From Synergistaceae bacterium UBA5560 (GTDB lineage Bacteria; Synergistota; Synergistia; Synergistales; Aminiphilaceae): a DNA stretch of 64,000 nt. Shown one piece after another: positions 58,992 to 64,000 of the stretch. Position 1 is the first letter of the stretch. Each line of letters opens with the position of its first letter. The DNA lies in contig DIMS01000068.1 of NCBI GenBank assembly GCA_002425685.1, positions 3,600 through 67,599 on the forward strand. The letters run 5' to 3'. The notes under the pieces are model-generated. The model made no database searches. It saw only the letters and a program-made list of their open reading frames with translations, and was not told where the DNA came from. The position numbers and the translations under genes are program-made.

Positions 58992-60293
58992 TCATCCGTC
59001 CTTTCGTGGTGCGTCGGCGGAGGTGCGCCGGGGAAGAGGAAGACTCTTCGGGGCGTCGGGAAGGACGAGGACGCTCCCCGAGGGATGTCGGACCAAAGCG
59101 GCGTCGAGTGCCTCCTGAAGTGTAGCATACGGGGTGAGCGATGCTCGCCGTGCTGTCTCCGCCGGGAGCCCCTTGGTCACCACGGAGACACGGGCCTTCT
59201 CCAGGACGAGGGCCTGGGCAAAGGCCGCCGCCCCCGCGAGGAGGTTGTTCGTCTCGCCTTTCTCCAGGCGCCGGAGGATGTCCTCTGTCGAGAACCCGAG
59301 CAGCTCCGCGAATTCCCGATGTTCTCCCGTACCTTCGTCCATGGAGGCGGCGAGGATGATCTCCCCGTCGGGGCGGAGAGGCAGTTCCGCCGCGTAAAGT
59401 GCCTTCCCCGCCTGCCAGAGGTCCCGATCCTCCGGATGGGCTCCGGCGACGACGATGTCCGCCTCTGGAACGGCTGTGCCGAAGAGACGCAGGGCTTTCT
59501 CCACTCCGAGTCGGTGGGCGTGTACGGGGTCCCCCGCTACGAGATCCGCCACGGCTCCGTCGGCATTGACGAGGACGTTCACGAGAAACCGCAACCCCGC
59601 GAGGCGCGCTGCCTCGTCCATCTCCCGCCTGGCCGCGTTGTCCGGAGCACCGAGGCGGATCGAAGCATCACGGGTGACGCGGAGATGCATGGCCGCGATC
59701 GCCTCCAGGGAAGAGACCCCGGGAAGGACGATCTTGCCTCCTCCGGACCAGCCGCAGTAGCGGTGGGGAAGGATGCTTCCCACGGCGAGGACGAGATCCG
59801 CCGCCTTGACCAGCGGATTTACCCGAAGAGCGGTTCCCGCCGACGTGACGCCCACGGAGACGAGATGTCCTCCGGGGTTGTGGCTCACCGAAGCGACGGA
59901 CCGGGCCACACGCTCTCCGACCTTCGCGGTGACCTCCCGGGGTGACAGTGCACGGTGGGAACCCGTGGCGAAGAGGATCGTCGCCGCCTCCTCGTAGACA
60001 CCTCCCTGGGCCAGTTCCCGGAGCAACGGAGGAAGGATGCGGTCCGCAGGCGTGTCCCGGGTGAGATCGTCGCAGAGGATGAGCACGGAGCGTGCTCCCC
60101 GGGCGAGTTCCCGAAGGGGTGGTGTTCCCGTGGGATGGAGCAGTGCCTCCCGGAGGCATTCCTCGAGATGTGCCAGTGACGGCGCCGTGCTGGAGGGAAA
60201 GACTCCGAGAAGGCGTTCGCCGGGGAGTGTCGCGGCGATTCCTCCTTCGCCGTAGGGTATCCGGAACGTGTGCGGAATGCCGGTATCCTTCAC
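58992..60293 (-). CDS. LarA-like nickel-dependent 2-hydroxy acid racemase
   Basis: LarA enzymes racemise lactate or related 2-hydroxy acids using a nickel-pincer nucleotide bound to a lysine. The 433-residue product keeps the whole known set at nearly the same spacing as Lactiplantibacillus LarA: D76/R79 (CDDLTRD), H113 (ATGSHR), H177 and K187 (PHRYCGWSGGGK) and H203. GTG 60293 lies 15 bases after dctM. Cofactor genes larB, larC and larE are not in the window. Substrate is unknown and need not be lactate; malate or longer-chain acids occur in this family. Confidence 0.85.
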   Translation of the reverse strand: MKDTGIPHTFRIPYGEGGIAATLPGERLLGVFPSSTAPSLAHLEECLREALLHPTGTPPLRELARGARSVLILCDDLTRDTPADRILPPLLRELAQGGVYEEAATILFATGSHRALSPREVTAKVGERVARSVASVSHNPGGHLVSVGVTSAGTALRVNPLVKAADLVLAVGSILPHRYCGWSGGGKIVLPGVSSLEAIAAMHLRVTRDASIRLGAPDNAARREMDEAARLAGLRFLVNVLVNADGAVADLVAGDPVHAHRLGVEKALRLFGTAVPEADIVVAGAHPEDRDLWQAGKALYAAELPLRPDGEIILAASMDEGTGEHREFAELLGFSTEDILRRLEKGETNNLLAGAAAFAQALVLEKARVSVVTKGLPAETARRASLTPYATLQEALDAALVRHPSGSVLVLPDAPKSLPLPRRTSADAPRKDG

Positions 60294-60307
60294 GGGAGCC
60301 TCTCCGC

Positions 60308-61591
60308 CTACCGCAGCAACAGTTGCACCAGCCCCATGCTCACGCCGGGGACGTAGGTGAAGAGAAGAAGGCACCCGATCATGGCAAGAATGAAGGGAAA
60401 GACGTTCCGGGAGATGCGCTCCATGTTCACTCCGGAGACCGCCGAGGCGACGAAAAGATTCGCGCCGTAGGGAGGTGTGACGAATCCCGTTGCCAGGGCC
60501 ACGGTCATGACCAGGCCGAAATGCACCGGATCCACCCCCATTCGGGTTACCACGGGGAGGAGGATGGGCGTGAGGATGATCATGGAGGAGATGTTGTCCA
60601 CGAAACAGCCCACCACGAGCAGAAGTCCGTTGATGAGGAGCAGCACAAGCGCCGGAGAGGTGGTCATGCTCGTGAACCATTCGCCGATGCGCAGGGGGAT
60701 CTGCTCCATGGCGAGGTAGCTTGCGAAGGACATGGAGAGGCCGATCATGAAGGTGGTGGCGCCGTTCACGAGGGTGGCATCCTTGAACGCGGCGTAGAGA
60801 TTGGCGAAGTCGAGTTCCTTATAAATGAAACGTCCCACGAGAAGGGCGTAGACCACTGCCACCACGGCTGCCTCGGTGGGGGTGAAGATGCCTCCGTAGA
60901 TGCCTCCCAGGATGATCACGGGAACCATGAGAGCCCAGACCGACTCCTTGAAGGAAGCCCAGAGGCTCTTGCGAGGTCCTTCCTTGGCGGAGGCGGCGAA
61001 ACCTTTCTTTCGTGCGATGATGTAGGAGACGCCCATGAGTGCGCAGCCGATGACGATGCCCGGAACGATGCCCGCCATGAAGAGCTCTCCCACCGAGGCT
61101 CCGGAGACGACGCCGAAGATGACGAAAGGAATGCTCGGAGGAATGATGACGCCGATGGATCCCGCCGCGGCGGTGAGTGCCGCCGCGAAGGCGTCGTCGT
61201 AGCGGCGGGCGTGCATGGCTGGGATCATGAAGGATCCGATGGCGGACACCGTGGCAGGTCCCGATCCGGAGATGGCGGCGAAGAACATGCACGCCACCAC
61301 GGTCACCATGGCGAGTCCGCCTGTAATGAAGCCAACGAGACCTTCCGCGAGGGCTACCAGACGACGCGAGATACCCCCGTAGCTCATGAGGGATCCCGCG
61401 AGCATGAAGAAGGGAATGGCCAACAGGGGAAAGGAATCGAGAGCGGCGAAGGCGTTCTGGGCGATGAGAATGAGAGGAATGTCGCTCGTTGTGGCCAGGG
61501 TCAGGGCTGTAGCGAGTCCCAGAGCGATACCGATGGGAATGCTGCAGGTGAGAAAGAACGTGAGGGAACCGAAAAGCACCAGAATGTCCAT
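60308..61591 (-). CDS. dctM: TRAP transporter large permease subunit
   Basis: The 427-residue protein has about twelve membrane segments with DctM motifs: LLAIPFFMLAGSLMSYGGI, CMFFAAISGSGPATVSAIGS, IGVIIPPSIPFVIFGVVSG and FTPTEAAVVAVVYA. Its start is one base from the dctQ stop. It belongs to the operon with the LarA-like racemase. Confidence 0.95.
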   Translation of the reverse strand: MDILVLFGSLTFFLTCSIPIGIALGLATALTLATTSDIPLILIAQNAFAALDSFPLLAIPFFMLAGSLMSYGGISRRLVALAEGLVGFITGGLAMVTVVACMFFAAISGSGPATVSAIGSFMIPAMHARRYDDAFAAALTAAAGSIGVIIPPSIPFVIFGVVSGASVGELFMAGIVPGIVIGCALMGVSYIIARKKGFAASAKEGPRKSLWASFKESVWALMVPVIILGGIYGGIFTPTEAAVVAVVYALLVGRFIYKELDFANLYAAFKDATLVNGATTFMIGLSMSFASYLAMEQIPLRIGEWFTSMTTSPALVLLLINGLLLVVGCFVDNISSMIILTPILLPVVTRMGVDPVHFGLVMTVALATGFVTPPYGANLFVASAVSGVNMERISRNVFPFILAMIGCLLLFTYVPGVSMGLVQLLLR

Positions 61592-61592
61592 G

Positions 61593-62078
61593 TCAGGACA
61601 CCTCCTCCTTTGAGGCGAGGGTACGGAAGAGATCGTGCAGTTCCTCCAGCAGGCGAATCGCCATGAGAATGCACCCCGCCGGGACTGCTGCGTAGGCGTA
61701 CCCCATGGGAATGCGCATGGCTGGTGAAACCTGTCCCCGGAGGAAGAGGATGGAGGTCAGCTCCGTTCCCTTGTAGGCGAGAAAAACGCTGAAGCCGAAC
61801 CACACGAGGAGTACCGCCATTTCTCCGAGAATACGGGAGCGCCCCCGCAGGGCGTTCAGAAGCATTTCGATCCGGAGATGGCGCCGTTCCTTGACGGCAA
61901 AACTCGCACCGATCCAGATTTGCCAGAGGAAGAGGTAGCGGGCGAGTTCCTCGCTCCATGAGAGGGATTGCTGAAACACGTAGCGCATGACAACCTGAAT
62001 GAAGACGAGCGCCACCGAAAAGGCGAGGCTGCCCACGAGAAGGTATTCCTCGAAGTGGTTCCATATCTTCCTGACCAT
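61593..62078 (-). CDS. dctQ: TRAP transporter small permease subunit
   Basis: The 161-residue protein has four hydrophobic segments: VMRYVFQQSLSWSEELARYL, FLWQIWIGASFAVKERRHL and IPMGYAYAAVPAGCILM are DctQ hallmarks. The ATG at 62078 is followed by the usual short cytoplasmic N-terminus. It pairs with dctM downstream. Confidence 0.94.
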   Translation of the reverse strand: MVRKIWNHFEEYLLVGSLAFSVALVFIQVVMRYVFQQSLSWSEELARYLFLWQIWIGASFAVKERRHLRIEMLLNALRGRSRILGEMAVLLVWFGFSVFLAYKGTELTSILFLRGQVSPAMRIPMGYAYAAVPAGCILMAIRLLEELHDLFRTLASKEEVS

Positions 62079-62114
62079 GGCATGTCTCCTTTTGCGCGGA
62101 TTGCGGGAGAAGAA

Positions 62115-62140
62115 CCGGAACGCCCGGTGGGGCGTTCCGG
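62115..62140 (-). other. Intercistronic hairpin between dctP and dctQ
   Basis: CCGGAACGCCC (62115-62125) pairs perfectly with GGGCGTTCCGG (62130-62140) around a GGTG loop. No U-run follows on the minus strand. It resembles the hairpin at 37418-37441 in both place and core. Confidence 0.75.
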
Positions 62141-62204
62141 CGACGAGGTGCCCGGGGCAATCTTCGTGGTCGGGAGTGTGATGTACGCCGACGCCCCTGC
62201 GGGT

Positions 62205-63197
62205 TTACTGGTTAGCCTTTTTGGCCAATTCGATGAGATCCTCGCCGAGTTTGTCCTTGAATTCGTCGTAGACGGAAAGTGTGGCCTGAATGAAAAGATC
62301 CTTCTCTTCGGAGGTCAGCTCGTTGACTTCCATGCCAGTCTTCTTGAGTGCCTCGATCATCTCCTGGTCCTGCTGATCCGAGAGCTTGCGCTGTGCGTCG
62401 CGGTACCGTGCCGCGCCTTCGACGAGGACCTGCTTGAGATCGTCCGGAAGCTTCGAGAAGAAGCCGTCGTTGATCAGTACTGCCGTGGCGGCGTAGACGT
62501 GCCCTGTAAGTGAGTAGTATTTCTGGACCTCGTAGAACTTGGAGGTGTAGACGAGAGGAATGGGATTTTCCTGGGCGTCCACGGTTCGTTGCTGCAGGGC
62601 CGTGTAGAGTTCGCCGAAGCTGATGGGCGTGGGGTTGGCGCCGAGAGCCCGGAAGGTGGCCATGTGCACGGGGTTCTCCATGGTGCGGATTTTGAGCCCC
62701 TTGAGGTCCTCGGGCTTGGTGATGGGACCCCGGTTGTTCGATGTGTGGCGGAAGCCGTTCTCCGCGTAGGCGAGGTTGCGGATGCCCAGCGTGAGAAGCT
62801 GTTCGTTCAGTTTCTGCCCGAGTTCGCCGTCGAGGGCGTTGTAGGCGGCCTGTTTGTCCTTGAAGAGGAAGGGAAGGTCGAAGACCTGAAACTTGGGCTC
62901 GAACCCCGAGAGAACTGCCACGGCTGGGATCGTCATGTGGATCGTTCCGAGCTGGACGCCTTCGATGGCCTGGCGGTCGCCGCCGAGCTGGCCGTTGGGG
63001 TAGAGTTCCACCGTGATGCGCCCCTGGGACGCCTCTTCCACATAGGGCTTGAAGACATCTTTGGCTGCGATGTGGGTGGACTGTGTCTCCGGAACCACAT
63101 ACGCGAGCTTGATCTTGTAGGTGTCCGCCGCCATGGCTGTTCCGGCCGCGAGAAGAGTGGCGACAAGCAGGGTCGCCGTCAACCATTTCCGCAACAT
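62205..63197 (-). CDS. dctP: TRAP transporter solute-binding protein, DctP family
   Basis: The 330-residue product has a signal peptide (1-23, ending TAMAAD) and canonical DctP motifs: IKLAYVVPETQSTHIAAKDV, TVELYPNGQLGGDRQAIEG, LKGLKIRTMENPVHMATFRA with the carboxylate-binding Arg, and YTALQQRTVDAQENPIPL. ATG 63197 lies six bases after AAGGAGGT; the ATG two codons earlier touches it. In this operon a 2-hydroxy or 2-oxo acid is the likely ligand. Confidence 0.94.
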   Translation of the reverse strand: MLRKWLTATLLVATLLAAGTAMAADTYKIKLAYVVPETQSTHIAAKDVFKPYVEEASQGRITVELYPNGQLGGDRQAIEGVQLGTIHMTIPAVAVLSGFEPKFQVFDLPFLFKDKQAAYNALDGELGQKLNEQLLTLGIRNLAYAENGFRHTSNNRGPITKPEDLKGLKIRTMENPVHMATFRALGANPTPISFGELYTALQQRTVDAQENPIPLVYTSKFYEVQKYYSLTGHVYAATAVLINDGFFSKLPDDLKQVLVEGAARYRDAQRKLSDQQDQEMIEALKKTGMEVNELTSEEKDLFIQATLSVYDEFKDKLGEDLIELAKKANQ

Positions 63198-63366
63198 GTG
63201 CATACCTCCTTGCATCACAGTGCACAGGCGCTTTTGCTCCGCCCCGGTTCCGGCGAAGTGCGCTCCGCACGGCGGAAAGCCGTGCACGAACCATCCCAGG
63301 CGCGCTTTCTCCGTCTCTTCTGCGTCCCGGCTTCGGCATCAGCTCCTTCAATTCTCCTCGATTTAG

Positions 63367-63381
63367 TGCATACCGTATGCA
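63367..63381. promoter_or_regulatory. Palindromic operator, probably for the GntR regulator
   Basis: TGCATACCGTATGCA is a perfect inverted repeat of seven bases around one central base. FCD-type GntR regulators commonly bind such short GTAT...ATAC palindromes. It lies in the dctP leader, downstream of the candidate promoter, and the operon encodes a GntR protein. Confidence 0.6.
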
Positions 63382-63419
63382 GGAAATAATCGAGGCTGAA
63401 CTAGGATTTGAGTAGAGAA

Positions 63420-63448
63420 AATATAGCATATTCGGAGGAATTTGGGAA
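63420..63448 (-). promoter_or_regulatory. Candidate promoter of the dctPQM-larA-gntR operon
   Basis: On the minus strand TTCCCA (63448-63443), 17 bases, TATATT (63425-63420). Start would fall near 63413, about 30 bases before the palindrome. Confidence 0.45.
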
Positions 63449-63604
63449 ATGATACATGGACACAAAAGCGGCTTTCCTGTATAACTTGATTTGGGATCCC
63501 GTGCTTCGTAACGAAAACTTTCGTCCTGTTTCGTCAGTGTTTCCGTAGCATGCTCTACACGCTCGAACGCGCTCATTCCAAGAGAAACGCAGTTTGCTCC
63601 ACGA

Positions 63605-63636
63605 AAAAAAACCGGGGCGACGATGTCTCGCCCCGG
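63605..63636 (-). terminator. Rho-independent terminator pointing left
   Basis: CCGGGGCGA (63612-63620) pairs perfectly with TCGCCCCGG (63628-63636). On the minus strand it is followed by eight T (63611-63604). There is no minus-strand gene upstream of it in the window, so it ends an unrecognised transcript or blocks antisense reading. Confidence 0.75.
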
Positions 63637-63821
63637 AAGCCGTGAAAATGGACCGGACTCTTTGAGGAGTTCAGATGTATCCAATAAACTTGTGGGTCGG
63701 AGGGGCGGGGGAGCGAAGAGGGAAATGGTCCGGTCTCCGGGGGCCGGGAAACGGAACGAAGGGCTGCTCGTGCCGAAGGCGTTGCCGCGCACGTAATCCT
63801 TGTGAAGAGAGGAGTCTTTTC

Positions 63822-64000
63822 ATGTCGAAAACCGCCTATGCGCCGGTCACTTCCGAGACGGTGCGATGTCTCCGGAAAATTCTGGGTGAACGCAACGTGA
63901 CCGTCGAGGAGGAGAAACGCCTTGTCTATTCCCGAGACGAAGTGGCAGCGCATCTCTGGCACCGCCCGCACCTCGCGGAGGCGGTGCTCTTTCCCGAGAC
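63822..64000 (+). CDS. FAD-linked oxidase, GlcD-like (5' part only)
   Basis: The frame starts at ATG 63822 (AGAGAGGAG upstream) and runs off the window after about 59 codons. The text RLVYSRDEVAAHLWHRPHLA then EAVLFPET matches the beginning of the FAD-binding domain of glycolate oxidase GlcD/D-lactate dehydrogenases, which oxidise a 2-hydroxy acid to a 2-oxo acid. It is divergent from the TRAP-LarA-aminotransferase operon, a context that supports a role in the same pathway. Confidence 0.75.
   Translation, partial: MSKTAYAPVTSETVRCLRKILGERNVTVEEEKRLVYSRDEVAAHLWHRPHLAEAVLFPE

Larger units (their letters stand above)
63198..63821. promoter_or_regulatory. Divergent control region between dctP and glcD-like genes
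   Basis: No gene is supported in these 624 bases. It holds a palindromic operator (63367-63381), a promoter for the dctP operon (63420-63448) and a minus-strand terminator (63605-63636). The stretch 63640-63740 contains complementary copies of an ACCGGAC/GTCCGGT motif (near 63651 and 63731). Confidence 0.5.

Overview
The window is high-G+C DNA from a bacterium that looks like an anaerobic amino-acid and organic-acid degrader. The gene mix fits Synergistota: five TRAP-type uptake systems in 64 kb, several M20 deacylases/peptidases, NhaC, L-cysteine desulfidase/RidA, kynureninase and a LarA-like racemase, with almost no sugar metabolism. This placement is inferred from gene content only; there is no rRNA or tRNA in the window.

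Layout. 1-5615: end of a glycine-betaine-type binding protein, a RocB-like M20 hydrolase with a CdaR/PucR-type regulator and a secreted DUF2993-like protein, then a LysR regulator facing the other way. 6121-12916: an HMG-CoA lyase, a CoA-acylating aldehyde dehydrogenase, a TAXI-TRAP transporter and an iron alcohol dehydrogenase in one direction. Together these could import mevalonate and split it into acetyl-CoA and acetoacetate without an HMG-CoA reductase (inference). 13026-14746: MarR regulator plus kynureninase. 15096-22266: a type I restriction-modification locus (hsdM, a DUF1016 nuclease gene, hsdS, hsdR) in overlapping frames. 22544-25744: metQNI behind an unusual leader: a consensus promoter, a SAM-I riboswitch with terminator, then a 33-codon Met/Cys-rich reading frame and a second terminator with a complete set of alternative pairings. 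An Lrp regulator follows.

26361-34512 (minus): nhaC, M20 hydrolase, TauE, TAXI-TRAP transporter and amidohydrolase, probably one catabolic unit for an amide-type compound. 34513-35153 holds regulatory DNA and a decayed TRAP binding-protein fragment. 35154-41166: RpiR regulator, DctPQM TRAP transporter, RidA and L-cysteine-desulfidase-like protein, a coherent cysteine/serine-type module. 41404-50994: M20 deacylase, DJ-1 protein, APC permease, LysR, a NarL-type two-component pair, an HD-GYP protein and a ~480-base unexplained gap (46206-46688). 50995-53751: secreted 5'-nucleotidase and a methyltransferase.

54064-64000: two further DctPQM transporters. The second forms an operon with a LarA-type nickel racemase, a GntR regulator and an aminotransferase, and is divergent from the start of a GlcD-like FAD oxidase. 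This suggests uptake, racemisation, oxidation and transamination of a 2-hydroxy acid. Hairpins recur between binding-protein and permease genes of the TRAP operons, probably adjusting their expression ratio. Most long open frames opposite the genes are high-G+C shadows and are omitted.
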